A stretch of DNA of 64,000 bases. Source: JBBRYB01 sp038238115. GTDB lineage: Bacteria; Actinomycetota; Actinomycetes; Propionibacteriales; Nocardioidaceae. Below, piece after piece: positions 53,588-62,983 of this stretch. A model generated the notes under the pieces. It made no database searches. It was not told the DNA's origin and worked only from the letters and a program-made list of their open reading frames with translations. The position numbers and the translations under genes are program-made. The stretch lies in contig JBBRYB010000011.1 of assembly GCA_038238115.1 (NCBI GenBank), positions 1 through 64,000 of the forward strand. Reading direction: 5' to 3'. Position 1 is the stretch's first letter; the number at the start of each line of letters is the position of its first letter.

Positions 53588-56044
53588 TCAGCGATCGAAC
53601 GACGAGCGGCTCCTCAGCGCACGGCGTAGGTCGTCGGTGCGATCGCTGATCGCCCTGCGTGCACCGGAGGTGAGGTCGCCGCCGGCGAGACACTGCTCAG
53701 CCAGCTCGACCGTCGTGGTGCTGACGGCGAACCGCGGGAACGCGAGCTCGGCCAGCCGTTCCACCAACCAACCCGTCCGGATCCGGGCGGTCGCCGGCAC
53801 GTCGTGGAAGAAACGAGCGACGTACGGCTCAGTCAGCTCGCCTTGTGCGGGACGGAAGAAGTACTCCGCTAACGCGAAGAGCTCGTAGTTGCCCAGGGAG
53901 TCGGCGGTGGTGAGGGTTCGCCAGACCTCGGACTTCGTCGCCGGGTCGGGCAGAGCCGCTCGGCATTCCAGCGCGTGAATGGCGCCCTCAGAGGACGGGT
54001 CACGATCCTGCTCGGAGGCAACGTCGTCCAGCCCGTAGGCACCGACCTCGCAGAGCTGTCGGGTCAGCCGCCAGCGCAGATCCTCGTCGGTGACGAGACC
54101 GTCCGGGGCCGCGCCGTCGAGCCAGGACGTGATCGTGTCGGCGTCGTGGCTCGCCGCGATCCATGCGCGCGCGGCAACCAGCTGACGGTTGCTGGCGGGC
54201 TCGGCCTCGACGAGGATGCGCCAGGCCACCGTCGCCAGCCGCTCACGGCGCGAGGGGTCGGCGAGGAACGTGCCGTACCGGGCGATCGTCGCCGGCAGCA
54301 CCGCCTCCACGCCGAGATCGGACTCGCCGGGCAGCGCCTGCTCGGCAACGACCAGGTAGCGCTCCGGGTCGAGGACGCCGTCAAGAAGACTCTCTCGCAG
54401 CGCTCCCCAGACCACGGCCCGGGCGAGGGGGTCGTCGATCGAGCCCAATGTCTGTGGTGCCTGTGCGATTGAGACGTCGTCGAGGAGCAGCTTTGCCCAC
54501 GTCTCGTCGGCTGAGTCGGGCAGCACGAGCCCGGCGCCGTCGTACGCGAGCGGGACCGGCGTCACCGCGTCGGTGACGAGCAGGGGAGTCGTCTCGGTGC
54601 GGCCGCCGGAACCGAACCACGTCACGTGGATGGCATGCGGACGCGAGACATCCTCGGAGGAACCGTTGGCCTTCTCGATCAGCGGCTGGCCGTCGGGGGA
54701 CAAGACGCACGACAGCGTGTCGACGCCGGAGGTGCGCAGCCACGCGCTCGCCCAGGCGCGCACGTCCTTGTCGCTGGCCGTCGACCAGGAATCCAGCAGG
54801 TCGTCGAGGCGCGCATTACCGTAGGAGTGTCTGGTCAGATGGTCGACGACCCCGGCCAGGAAAGCCTCGTCGCCGAGGTAGGAGTTGAGCTGTCGCAACA
54901 CGGCGGCGCCCTTGGTGTAGGAGATCCCGTCGAAGTCGCTGAGCGCCTGGTCGGTGTCACGGGCACCGTTGCCGGCGACGGGGTGGGTCGAGGACCGCTG
55001 GTCGGCGGCCATGCCCCAGGCCTTGCGCGCGTAGGCGAACTCCGCCCAGCCGCTCTTGAAGCTCGTCACGTCATGGGCGACGCGATAACCCATGTATTCG
55101 GCGAACGACTCGTTGAGCCAGAGGTCGTCCCACCACGTCATCGTCACCAGGTTGCCGAACCACTGGTGGGCCATCTCGTGGGCGACGACGTATGCACGGG
55201 TGGCGCGGAGCATGTCGGTCGCCTGCGCCTTGAAGACGAGTGAGTCGGTGAACGTCACGCAGCCGGGATTCTCCATCGCGCCGGCGTTGAAGTCGGGACA
55301 GAAGACTTGATGGTAGTCGCCGAACGGATAGCGGATCGCGAAGAGGCGGTGATACTCGTCGAAGCACTGGCTCGTGACGTCGAAGAGCTCTTCGGCGTCC
55401 TTGTCGAGGTGCGCAGCCAGCGACTGGCGACAGTGCAGTCCGAGCTCGATGCCGTCGTGCTCGGCGGTGATGGAGTGATAGGGACCGGCAACGAGCGTCG
55501 CGAAGTAGGTCGCGAGCGGCTTGGTCTCCGCCAGCTCCCACTCTCCGGGACCGACCTCGGTGGCCCGGCCGTTGCCGAGCACGATCCAGCCACGCGGCAC
55601 CGACACCGTGACCCGGAAGATCGCCTTGAGATCGGGCTGGTCGAAGGACGCGAAGACGCGCGGGGCGGCCGGGAGGAACGTCATCGCATAGACGTAGGCC
55701 TGCTTGTCCTCGGCATCCACGGCGCGGTGCAAACCCTCGCCGTCATGGGAGTAGGCCATCATGGCCTCCACGTCGAGCACATTGTGCTCCTGGAGGCCGC
55801 TCAGCTGGAGCCGTCCGTCAGCCAGCGCACCGACGTCGAGCGCCGTGCCGTTGAGGCGCACCGACGTGAGCGTGGCGGGCTGGACGTCGACCCAGGTGTC
55901 CTGTCGGCCCCGGCTCTCGAACTGGATCGTGGTACGCGACAAGAACTCGGCGTCACCTCGCGTCAGGTCGAGGTGGACGTCATACGACCCGACCGAGATC
56001 GAATCTGCACGCGTTTTCGCTTCGCTGACCGTCAGACTGGACAT
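53588..56044 (-). CDS. pepN: Aminopeptidase N (M1 family)
   Basis: 818 aa, close to the usual length. GAMENPGCV is the substrate-binding exopeptidase motif. HEMAHQWFGNLVTMTWWDDL continues into WLNESFAEY, giving the HExxH-(18)-E zinc site. The C-terminal helical domain is complete. Cleaves N-terminal residues from peptides in the cytoplasm. ATG 56044, divergent from the next gene. Confidence 0.95.
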   Translation of the reverse strand: MSSLTVSEAKTRADSISVGSYDVHLDLTRGDAEFLSRTTIQFESRGRQDTWVDVQPATLTSVRLNGTALDVGALADGRLQLSGLQEHNVLDVEAMMAYSHDGEGLHRAVDAEDKQAYVYAMTFLPAAPRVFASFDQPDLKAIFRVTVSVPRGWIVLGNGRATEVGPGEWELAETKPLATYFATLVAGPYHSITAEHDGIELGLHCRQSLAAHLDKDAEELFDVTSQCFDEYHRLFAIRYPFGDYHQVFCPDFNAGAMENPGCVTFTDSLVFKAQATDMLRATRAYVVAHEMAHQWFGNLVTMTWWDDLWLNESFAEYMGYRVAHDVTSFKSGWAEFAYARKAWGMAADQRSSTHPVAGNGARDTDQALSDFDGISYTKGAAVLRQLNSYLGDEAFLAGVVDHLTRHSYGNARLDDLLDSWSTASDKDVRAWASAWLRTSGVDTLSCVLSPDGQPLIEKANGSSEDVSRPHAIHVTWFGSGGRTETTPLLVTDAVTPVPLAYDGAGLVLPDSADETWAKLLLDDVSIAQAPQTLGSIDDPLARAVVWGALRESLLDGVLDPERYLVVAEQALPGESDLGVEAVLPATIARYGTFLADPSRRERLATVAWRILVEAEPASNRQLVAARAWIAASHDADTITSWLDGAAPDGLVTDEDLRWRLTRQLCEVGAYGLDDVASEQDRDPSSEGAIHALECRAALPDPATKSEVWRTLTTADSLGNYELFALAEYFFRPAQGELTEPYVARFFHDVPATARIRTGWLVERLAELAFPRFAVSTTTVELAEQCLAGGDLTSGARRAISDRTDDLRRALRSRSSFDR

Positions 56045-56112
56045 GCGGTCAGACTATGGGTGTGCGCTGGCACACAGCCACTCGACTCGTGTCGGGGTAC
56101 TAGGTTGGGCCA

Positions 56113-57033
56113 ATGCCTGCACACGCATGGACCGCCGCCGATATGCCCGACCAGTCCGGCCGCACGGTGATCGTGACGGGCGCCAACAGCGGTCTCGGGC
56201 TCGTGACCGCGCGTGCCTTCACCCGGGCCGGCGCCCGCGTGGTGCTGGCCGTGCGAGACATCGAACGAGGGGAGTCGGCGCGATCGTCGCTCGACAGTGA
56301 CGCCGGCAACGGTGCCGCCGAGGTACGGCGTCTCGACCTGGCCGACCTGGCGTCGGTCCGCGCCTTCGCCGACTCCTGGGCTGGCCCCGTCGACGTACTC
56401 GTCAACAACGCGGGGGTGATGGCGGTGCCGCTGCGTCGGACGTCCGACGGGTTCGAGGTGCAGATCGGCACCAACCACCTCGGCCACTTCGCCCTCACGA
56501 ACCTGCTGCTACCGCGCATCACCGACCGGGTGGTGACGCTGTCGTCGTCGGCGCATCGGATGGGCAAGATCGACCTCGCCGACCTGAACTGGGAGCGGCG
56601 CCGCTACCGCCGCTGGGCCGCCTACGGTCAGTCCAAGCTCGCCAACCTGCTCTTCACGTTGGAGCTGCAGCGACGCCTCGACCGCCTCGGCTCGCGCCTG
56701 CGGGCGACGTCGGCGCATCCGGGCTATGCCGCCACCAACCTGCAGAGCCACACCGGTCACGCTTTGCAGAACGCCGCCATGGCGATCGCCAACAAAGTGG
56801 TGGCCCAGAGCGACGAGATGGGGGCGCTGCCGACGCTCTACGCCGCCACGCAAGACCTCCCGGGCGCCAGCTACGTGGGGCCGAACGGCTTCAACGAGAC
56901 CCGTGGATACCCAACTCTCGTGGGTCGCACCGCGGAGGCGAGCGACACCGAGATGGCCGCGCACCTGTGGGATCTGTCCGAGAACCTGACAGGGGTTCGG
57001 TTCGCGCTTGCCGCCGACGCCGGGTCGCCCTAG
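56113..57033 (+). CDS. Short-chain dehydrogenase/reductase
   Basis: 306 aa. TGANSGLGLVTARAF is the cofactor loop, VNNAGVMAVPL the NNAG element, and SSSAHRMGKIDLADL and YGQSKLANLLF hold the Ser, Tyr and Lys of the active site. Like retinol/WW-domain-type SDRs, NADP(H) specificity is likely. Substrate unknown. Confidence 0.9.
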   Translation: MPAHAWTAADMPDQSGRTVIVTGANSGLGLVTARAFTRAGARVVLAVRDIERGESARSSLDSDAGNGAAEVRRLDLADLASVRAFADSWAGPVDVLVNNAGVMAVPLRRTSDGFEVQIGTNHLGHFALTNLLLPRITDRVVTLSSSAHRMGKIDLADLNWERRRYRRWAAYGQSKLANLLFTLELQRRLDRLGSRLRATSAHPGYAATNLQSHTGHALQNAAMAIANKVVAQSDEMGALPTLYAATQDLPGASYVGPNGFNETRGYPTLVGRTAEASDTEMAAHLWDLSENLTGVRFALAADAGSP

Positions 57034-57205
57034 GCAGGGAATGCGCACAACGCGATACGAGGGTCGATCCCGGCGTATCCCGCAGCGTAGGCGACGTACC
57101 CGACTGGTTCGAGGATGTGGCTGTGTACGCAGCACGTCACGGCACGGTCCCTTTCTGCCGTCGACTGCTACTGGCCAGCGGAGCGGCCCGACGGGCGCCG
57201 CCGGA

Positions 57206-57859
57206 TCACCCCTGCAGGCGAATCGCCGCGTCATCGACCTGAGGCCGGTAGCCGCCTCGCAGGGCGGCCAGCGTGGAAGGCGGTGTGACCGCGTCGACCG
57301 TTCCCGTCCGGGGCCGGCTCCGCGCGCCGGCATAGCCCTGCGTCGTCCACGCGACCGTGGAGTCCTCAAGCACCAGCCGCGGCTCGCCCTCGACGACGAC
57401 GAACGTCCCGACCGGCAGCGACGGCCATGACATTCGGTGCAGCCGCCGGCGGTGCGTGCCGCGGACGATCCGCTCGCCATGCAGCTGCCGGTTGATCTGC
57501 GTGGCATCCGGCACCGCAACACCGATCTCCGCTGACCATGCCTGTCGGTAGGCGTCGTACGCGTCTCGACGGCACAGCGCGCACGGCCGGTGTCCCGCGG
57601 CGAGCGCGACCGCCTCGTCGTGGAAGAAGAGCACCGTGAAGTGGTGGGGTGCCCACTGCGGCAGCCGCCAGTCCTGGTGCTCGAGGGCGCAGACGATCCA
57701 GAGGTCGCTGACGTGGGAGCGCACCAGCTGGTCGCCACGGTGCAGGATGCCTCGGTTGCCCAGCCAGGCGCCGCGCATCTCGATCGCCACGATGTCGCCC
57801 ATCGGCGTGACGCGATTGCGTCTGGGTGCGCAGGCGCGCGGGCGTGGGGGAGGGGTCAT
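57206..57859 (-). CDS. Conserved actinobacterial protein of unknown function
   Basis: About 217 aa from ATG 57859. Typical features are RVTPMGDIVAIEMRGAWLGN, LWIVCALEHQDWRLPQW, a CALCRRDAYDAYRQAW segment (Cys pair) and the C-terminal VDAVTPPSTLAALRGGY. Soluble, no known catalytic motif. Its start lies in a region with longer frames upstream that are not conserved. Confidence 0.8.
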   Translation of the reverse strand: MTPPPRPRACAPRRNRVTPMGDIVAIEMRGAWLGNRGILHRGDQLVRSHVSDLWIVCALEHQDWRLPQWAPHHFTVLFFHDEAVALAAGHRPCALCRRDAYDAYRQAWSAEIGVAVPDATQINRQLHGERIVRGTHRRRLHRMSWPSLPVGTFVVVEGEPRLVLEDSTVAWTTQGYAGARSRPRTGTVDAVTPPSTLAALRGGYRPQVDDAAIRLQG

Positions 57860-58084
57860 GGCGGCCTCGGTCCCGATCCTGTCACGCATCGACGAGACCC
57901 CGGGTGAGGAGGTCGACGAAGCCGACGCCTCGCGCGCCAGGCACATCTACAGCAGAGCGAAGCCGACTTCGAGACGATCGCCTTCAATACCAGTGCCGCA
58001 CGAGCTTTCGTCGGGTAGCTGACTCGTCGTCGCCGGGCGCGGGCGAAGCAGGTTCTCGAGTTGTTCGCCTCGTAGTATCCGGCT

Positions 58085-59020
58085 GTGACAGCTGGGCTCG
58101 ACAACCTCTCCACACGGCAGAGGACACTGGTGAACCAGTGGCTTCCGCAGGCGAGCGTCGAGAAGGACCACAGCTGGGGCCTCGTGGGGACGACCGTTCT
58201 CGAAGTGACGTATGACGGGTCAGGCTTCATCGTCAAGGCTGGCGGCGAGAGCGACCATCACATCGAGCGCGAGATCCACGCTCACCTCCGCTGGCTCGAT
58301 CCATGGACCAGCAGCGGTCGAGCACCGGCTCTTGCGCACCATGACGCGGAGGCGAAGCTCCTCGTCACCAGGTATCTGTCCGGTCGCCTGGTGGTCAGCA
58401 CTGCGTACGCAGCCGATCCGGCCACCTATCGGCAGGCGGGCGAGCTTCTCGCCCTGCTCCACGCCCAGACCGCCGTGACCGACGATGACTACGAGGCTCG
58501 CGAGAGGCGAAAGTCGCTCACCTGGCTCGACGGGCCGCACCGGATCGCCCCCGACGTGGTGGAGCGGCTGCGAACCGAGATCGCCTCGTGGCCGACGCCG
58601 GCAGCGACCCTCGTCCCCACGCACGGGGACTGGCAGCCGCGGAACTGGCTGGTCCACGACGGCGTCGTGAACGTCATCGACTTCGGCCGTGCGGCGATGC
58701 GCCCAGCGATGAGCGACTTCGCCCGGCTGGCCGTCCAGGACTTCCGCCGCGACCCCTCTCTCGAGACTGCCTTCCTCGACGGGTACGGCGCCGACCCCCG
58801 AGAGCCGGGCGCCTGGCACCGCAACCAGGTCCGCGAGGCGATCGGCACCGCCGTTTGGGCATACCGGGTAGGCGACGAGAGGTTCGAAGCCCAAGGCCAC
58901 CGAATGATCGTCGACGCACTCTCAGCCTCGTCCCCCGGCTCGGCAGGGCCACGCAACCGGGCTTTGGGACGCGTGACGCCCAACAGCGGGCGCGCGACTG
59001 ACGACCAGTCGCGCGGATAA
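58085..59020 (+). CDS. Aminoglycoside phosphotransferase-fold kinase
   Basis: 311 aa from GTG 58085. PTHGDWQPRNWLVHDGVVNV is the catalytic loop and VIDFGRAAMRPAMSDFARL the metal-binding DFG. A hexamer TAGTAT 6 bases before the start suggests a leaderless message. Most chromosomal members phosphorylate small metabolites; drug resistance is not shown. Confidence 0.88.
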   Translation: MTAGLDNLSTRQRTLVNQWLPQASVEKDHSWGLVGTTVLEVTYDGSGFIVKAGGESDHHIEREIHAHLRWLDPWTSSGRAPALAHHDAEAKLLVTRYLSGRLVVSTAYAADPATYRQAGELLALLHAQTAVTDDDYEARERRKSLTWLDGPHRIAPDVVERLRTEIASWPTPAATLVPTHGDWQPRNWLVHDGVVNVIDFGRAAMRPAMSDFARLAVQDFRRDPSLETAFLDGYGADPREPGAWHRNQVREAIGTAVWAYRVGDERFEAQGHRMIVDALSASSPGSAGPRNRALGRVTPNSGRATDDQSRG

Positions 59021-59081
59021 TGCGGCCCGGCCCGGGCGAAACCCAGTTGATGGCAGGACGCCGCCACCGCAGAATGAGGCC

Positions 59082-60014
59082 GTGCCGGACAAGCCAGCCG
59101 ACCAGCCGGCCAGCCAGATCATCTACCAACACCCGCTGGCGTACCTGCTGGGTCTTGAGGGTGTTGCTCTCATGCGCGCCTTCGCCGGCGAGCATGACCG
59201 GGTCTTTACGGAGGCCCGGTTTGCCGAAGTTCGCTGGCTCCTCGACCGCGCCGACGATCTCGGACCCGGAGTCGATGTGCCTGCGCTGCCCGTCGCCTCG
59301 GGCTACGACGGCTGGGCGGTGACGTACGACGGTGAGGACAACGGCTGCTTCCCGATGCGCGACGCCGTACTCACGCCAATGCTCGACCGCCTCACGCCGG
59401 GTCGTACGCTCGATGCTGCGTGCGGAACCGGCGCTGTGGCGCGACAGTTGCTCGTCCGGGGCCACGCCGTGGTCGGCGTCGACGTCTCCGAGGGCATGCT
59501 CGCGCGAGCTCGGCAGGCCGTACCCGGCGCCCGCTTCATGGCGGGTGACATGAATGCCCTGCCGCTACCCGACGGCGACGTCGATCACGTGGTATGCAGC
59601 TTGGCGCTGGCCCACCTGAACGACCTCCGCCCGTTCTTCGCCCAGGCAGCGAGGGTGATGCGGCCCGGTGGCCATCTGCTCCTGCTCGACACTCGCGGGC
59701 ACTTCACCGGTTCCAGCCGCTACCCACTGGTCAAGGAGGCGCGGGACGGCCGAGTCGGGCACATCGCCGGCTACAGTCACGGCCTCGGCGACTACCTGCG
59801 CGCCGCGCTGCCGCACGGGTACGTCGTCCGCGCCTGCGAGGAAACCTACCTCGACGCCGACACGGTCCAGCCGGATGAGGCGGCCGAACCGCCAACCCCC
59901 GGCCCCCCTGATATCTGGGAGCTGCATCCGTGGGTCCGAGACGCCGCCAACGCTGCCAAGGCCGGCCAGCCCGCGGTCGTCGCGTGGGACCTCGAACTGC
60001 GGCCCGATATCTGA
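59082..60014 (+). CDS. Class I SAM-dependent methyltransferase
   Basis: 310 aa. LDAACGTGAVARQLLVRGHA is motif I, VVGVDVSEGMLARARQAVPG motif II, and DGDVDHVVCSLALAHLNDL motif III/post. A ~100-residue N-terminal extension precedes the Rossmann part. Substrate unknown; lies 62 bases after the kinase gene. Confidence 0.88.
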   Translation: MPDKPADQPASQIIYQHPLAYLLGLEGVALMRAFAGEHDRVFTEARFAEVRWLLDRADDLGPGVDVPALPVASGYDGWAVTYDGEDNGCFPMRDAVLTPMLDRLTPGRTLDAACGTGAVARQLLVRGHAVVGVDVSEGMLARARQAVPGARFMAGDMNALPLPDGDVDHVVCSLALAHLNDLRPFFAQAARVMRPGGHLLLLDTRGHFTGSSRYPLVKEARDGRVGHIAGYSHGLGDYLRAALPHGYVVRACEETYLDADTVQPDEAAEPPTPGPPDIWELHPWVRDAANAAKAGQPAVVAWDLELRPDI

Positions 60015-60382
60015 AACGCTGCGGAGCGGCAGGTCTACGCAGCGCGTTGCATCGAGCTTCTGCAACCACGACGCACGGCTTAGGTAAGCCCCCGATGTCT
60101 CGGTGGCCCGTGAGTGCGCGGGCGGCCAGCGAATAGCGGGGCCTGGCAGCTTGGATGGCCAGCACGGAGCGTGCATCGAGGGCCTGGTGCGATGGCCACG
60201 TTCGAGCCTTTGTGAGTACCGGAGAGCGCGCTATTGGACAGCCTGCGTATCAACTCCGGGCCGTATGGCCCCCGATGCTGCACTCAACGAGTCAGCAGCC
60301 GTCCTGTCCGCGCACGCAGAGCGGAGACTCGGTTTGTCTGTTGCACCAGCGCTGTGAGTTGGTTCATCTGTAGGGTCGCGTC
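60015..60382. other. Intergenic stretch without a supported gene
   Basis: 368 bases with short low-quality frames only. TAGGGT about 8 bases before the next ATG, with TTGGTT roughly 12 bases further up, may be a weak promoter for the downstream gene. Nothing else stands out. Confidence 0.45.
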
Positions 60383-61090
60383 ATGGACATGTTGATGGGG
60401 GAAAAGCTGGCCGAGGCCGACTTGACCGACTGGCGCAAGTTGGCCCAGGGGCTGCATGCCCGTTACCTGGTTGACGACTTCGGCACCGCTGCACGCTTCG
60501 TCGCTGCGGTGGGCGAGGCGGGCGACGCGCTCGGACACCACCCGCGCGTGGCGATCGGCGAGGGTTACGTCGACCTCGAGCTGGTCACCGCCGACGCCGT
60601 CTACCGCGACGACGACGGCACCGAGCTCATCCTCGAGTGGGTGACCCAGCAGGACGTCGACCTCGCGCGACGGATCACCGAGACCGCCGCCGACCAGGGG
60701 ATTGACGCCGACCCGTCCGCAGTCAGCGAGATCGAGCTCGGCCTCGACACGGCGAGCTCCGCGACGATCGCGCCGGTGTGGGCGGCCTTGCTGACCGGGA
60801 ACGCCGAGGACCAGGGCCGCGGGACCCCCAGCGACGAAATCCGCGACGCCAGGGGGCGGTTGCCGAACCTGTGGTTCGGGGATCCCGACGAGAAGGATCC
60901 CGCGTGTCAGCGGTTCCACGTCGAGGTCTACGTGGGACCCGAGGTGGTTGAGCAACGGATCGCCGCCGCCGTCGCTGTGGGTGGGACCGTCGTCGATGAC
61001 AGCCACGCGCCCGGGCTCACGGTGATCGCCGATCAGGAGGGGAATAGGGGAATCATCTGCGCCGACATGTCTGCTGTGCGGACGGAGTGA
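60383..61090 (+). CDS. Pterin-4a-carbinolamine dehydratase-like domain fused to a VOC-like domain
   Basis: 235 aa. The N-terminal ~100 residues (WRKLAQGLHARYLVDDFGTA, then GHHPRVAIGEGYVDLELVT) resemble PCD/PhhB with its HHP core. The C-terminal ~120 residues (LWFGDPDEKDPACQRFHVEV and HAPGLTVIADQEGNRGIICA) resemble a glyoxalase/VOC fold. The fusion recurs in actinobacteria; the VOC part may be the functional core. Exact reaction unknown. Confidence 0.8.
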   Translation: MDMLMGEKLAEADLTDWRKLAQGLHARYLVDDFGTAARFVAAVGEAGDALGHHPRVAIGEGYVDLELVTADAVYRDDDGTELILEWVTQQDVDLARRITETAADQGIDADPSAVSEIELGLDTASSATIAPVWAALLTGNAEDQGRGTPSDEIRDARGRLPNLWFGDPDEKDPACQRFHVEVYVGPEVVEQRIAAAVAVGGTVVDDSHAPGLTVIADQEGNRGIICADMSAVRTE

Positions 61091-61189
61091 AGCGACTGGG
61101 CTGACCTGCGGCCGCCTGGCAGTGGGTCACAGGGGAGCGATGGCGCAGTCGACGAGGCGTCGTGGACCTCCGGTGGTGGCTTTTCGGCA

Positions 61190-61795
61190 CTAGCGCGACG
61201 GAGCCACACTGCGGCGCATCACCGTGTTCTTCAGTCCCTTGGGCCGGATGAACTCGAAGCCGGCGCGCTCGTAGACGGCCTTCGTGCCGTTGTAGAGGAA
61301 CGACGAGGACAGCCGCCGCTCGCCCGGGATGTGGGGGTAGCCCTCGATGACGCCGCCGCCGGCCTGCGCGATCAGGTCAAGGGCGCCCTCCAGGGCGACG
61401 GTCACCAGGCCGTACTGGCGGAACCGCTTGTCGACGAAGATGCAAGTGATCCGGTAGTCGGGCTCGAGGTCCTGCTCGGCGAGGTACTGCTTGCGGTGGT
61501 GGATGTCGGGCAGCTCGGCCGGGGTTCCGTACTCCGCCCAGGCGATCGCCTCCTCGCCGTCCTCGCCGTCGCGTACGACGAGCGCCGCATGGGCGACGCC
61601 CTCCTCGACCATGCACTTCTTGAACGTCCGGTTGCCTTCGTACCCCGGGACGTGGTCGTCGCGCTCGGGATGGAACGCGACGCACCAGCACCCGCCGAAG
61701 ATTCCGTTGTGTCGCTCCACCAGCGCTGCGAAGAGGTCCCACGTGGCCGGGGTCAGTGGCTGAATCGTCGTGGAGCCGGGGTGCTGGGTCGCCAT
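61190..61795 (-). CDS. GNAT-family acetyltransferase
   Basis: 201 aa from ATG 61795. ERHNGIFGGCWCVAFHPERD is followed by EEAIAWAEYG, ITCIFVDKRFRQYGLVTVAL (acetyl-CoA loop, RxxGxx-like) and FLYNGTKAVYERAGFEFI. The family matches actinobacterial N-acetyltransferases. The Cys pair in GGCWC is notable. Confidence 0.85.
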   Translation of the reverse strand: MATQHPGSTTIQPLTPATWDLFAALVERHNGIFGGCWCVAFHPERDDHVPGYEGNRTFKKCMVEEGVAHAALVVRDGEDGEEAIAWAEYGTPAELPDIHHRKQYLAEQDLEPDYRITCIFVDKRFRQYGLVTVALEGALDLIAQAGGGVIEGYPHIPGERRLSSSFLYNGTKAVYERAGFEFIRPKGLKNTVMRRSVAPSR

Positions 61796-62394
61796 GTCGC
61801 TGACCCTATCCGAGCCAGCAACCTGGATACCGATTCGTCTGTCGGGACGTTTACAGCGATGTGATGGATCGTCCGGCGTCACGGGCCTAGGGTTCTGCTG
61901 CCTTGTCGGGTGGAGGAATGCGATCTGGGTGCTGTAGCCGAGTGCCTCGGCGACGAGCGAGGGTGGGCACTCGAGGACGAGCGCGCCGATAGCTCGGTTG
62001 CTGCGTGCAGGCGGCAGCTGTCGCCGAGACCGTCAGGTGCGCCGATCGCGCCGCCAACGGTCGCCGCCAGTGCCCAGTAGGCGCCGTACTGCCGCAGCGT
62101 TAGCGCAGGTCAACAGCACTTTCGTTGCTGCCGGCGGGGTGATGGAACGGAGCCGGCTTGATTGATTCAGCTGATGCAATACACCGACTAGTTTACATAA
62201 TGTAACTTATCGGCACTCGTGACAGGCGAGTCGGGTTCAGCCGGCACGCCTCCATTCAGGACAGGCAGAACCGCCTGCTCGTCGACATCCGGGTGGCCGG
62301 TCCAGGTCTCGGATGACGGAACTCGCCGCACGTCGCACTGAGGTCACATGGGTTCCGGACACGCAATGTCCGCAATGAGGTCTACGGTCGCGAC
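61796..62394. other. Intergenic region with a regulatory-like palindrome and a possible decayed integrase tail
   Basis: About 600 bases without an intact gene. On the minus strand around 61915-62000 a translation ECPPSLVAEALGYSTQIAFL resembles the tail of phage-type integrases or related proteins, but it is broken and very short (weak call). The stretch 62165-62212 is A/T-rich and holds the palindrome listed separately. Confidence 0.35.
62193..62205. promoter_or_regulatory. Perfect palindrome, possible operator
   Basis: TTACATAATGTAA has 6-bp arms with a 1-base centre, in a local A/T-rich patch 190 bases before the DinB-like gene. The shape suits a dimeric repressor (TetR, PadR or MarR type), but no such regulator is next to it. 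Confidence 0.4.
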
Positions 62395-62970
62395 ATGACC
62401 GACAACGACCGCCCCTGGGAACCGCCCATCGCCGGTACCGAGCTTGAGCACCTGGTCGGTGCGCTCGACCGTCTGCGCACGACCTTCCGCTGGAAGGCCG
62501 ACGACCTCGATCCAGCCGGGCTGCAGACCCGCATCGGCGCCTCGTCGCTGACCCTTGGCGGCCTGCTCAAGCATCTTGCCGCCGTGGAGGACCACATCTT
62601 CACGGCCAAGCTGACCGGGGAGCCGATCGGCGCGCCGTGGGACGCTACCGACTGGGACGGCGACAACGACTGGGAGTTCGGCTCTGCCGCGGACGACTCC
62701 CCCGAACAGCTGTACGCCCTCTGGGACGGTGCCGTCGAACGGTCCCGCGCGAGGCTCGACTCGGCGTTGACTGACGGCGGACTCGACCAGCTCGTCCACA
62801 TTTCCGCGCCCGACGGCCGCCATGCCAGCCTGCGTCGCCTCCTCTGCGACCTCATCGAGGAGTACGGCCGGCACACCGGGCACGCCGACCTGCTCCGCGA
62901 AGCTGTGGACGGACTGGTCGGTGAGGATCCCCCGGGCGGATGGCGCCCCATGGCGAGCCGATCGGGCTGA
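62395..62970 (+). CDS. DUF664/DinB-like protein (mycothiol transferase superfamily)
   Basis: 191 aa from ATG 62395. TLGGLLKHLAAVEDHIFTAK is the metal-binding helix with His; EEYGRHTGHADLLREAVDG contains the second and third His. Matches actinobacterial DUF664 proteins thought to use mycothiol or bacillithiol as thiol partner. Converges with the WYL regulator gene, 13 bases apart. Confidence 0.88.
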   Translation: MTDNDRPWEPPIAGTELEHLVGALDRLRTTFRWKADDLDPAGLQTRIGASSLTLGGLLKHLAAVEDHIFTAKLTGEPIGAPWDATDWDGDNDWEFGSAADDSPEQLYALWDGAVERSRARLDSALTDGGLDQLVHISAPDGRHASLRRLLCDLIEEYGRHTGHADLLREAVDGLVGEDPPGGWRPMASRSG

Positions 62971-62983
62971 ACAGGGAAAGTTT

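Noticed and set aside
58085..59020. Aminoglycoside resistance gene
   Set aside because: The kinase fold is certain, but chromosomal members of this family have many metabolic substrates, and no mobile context or resistance neighbours are present.
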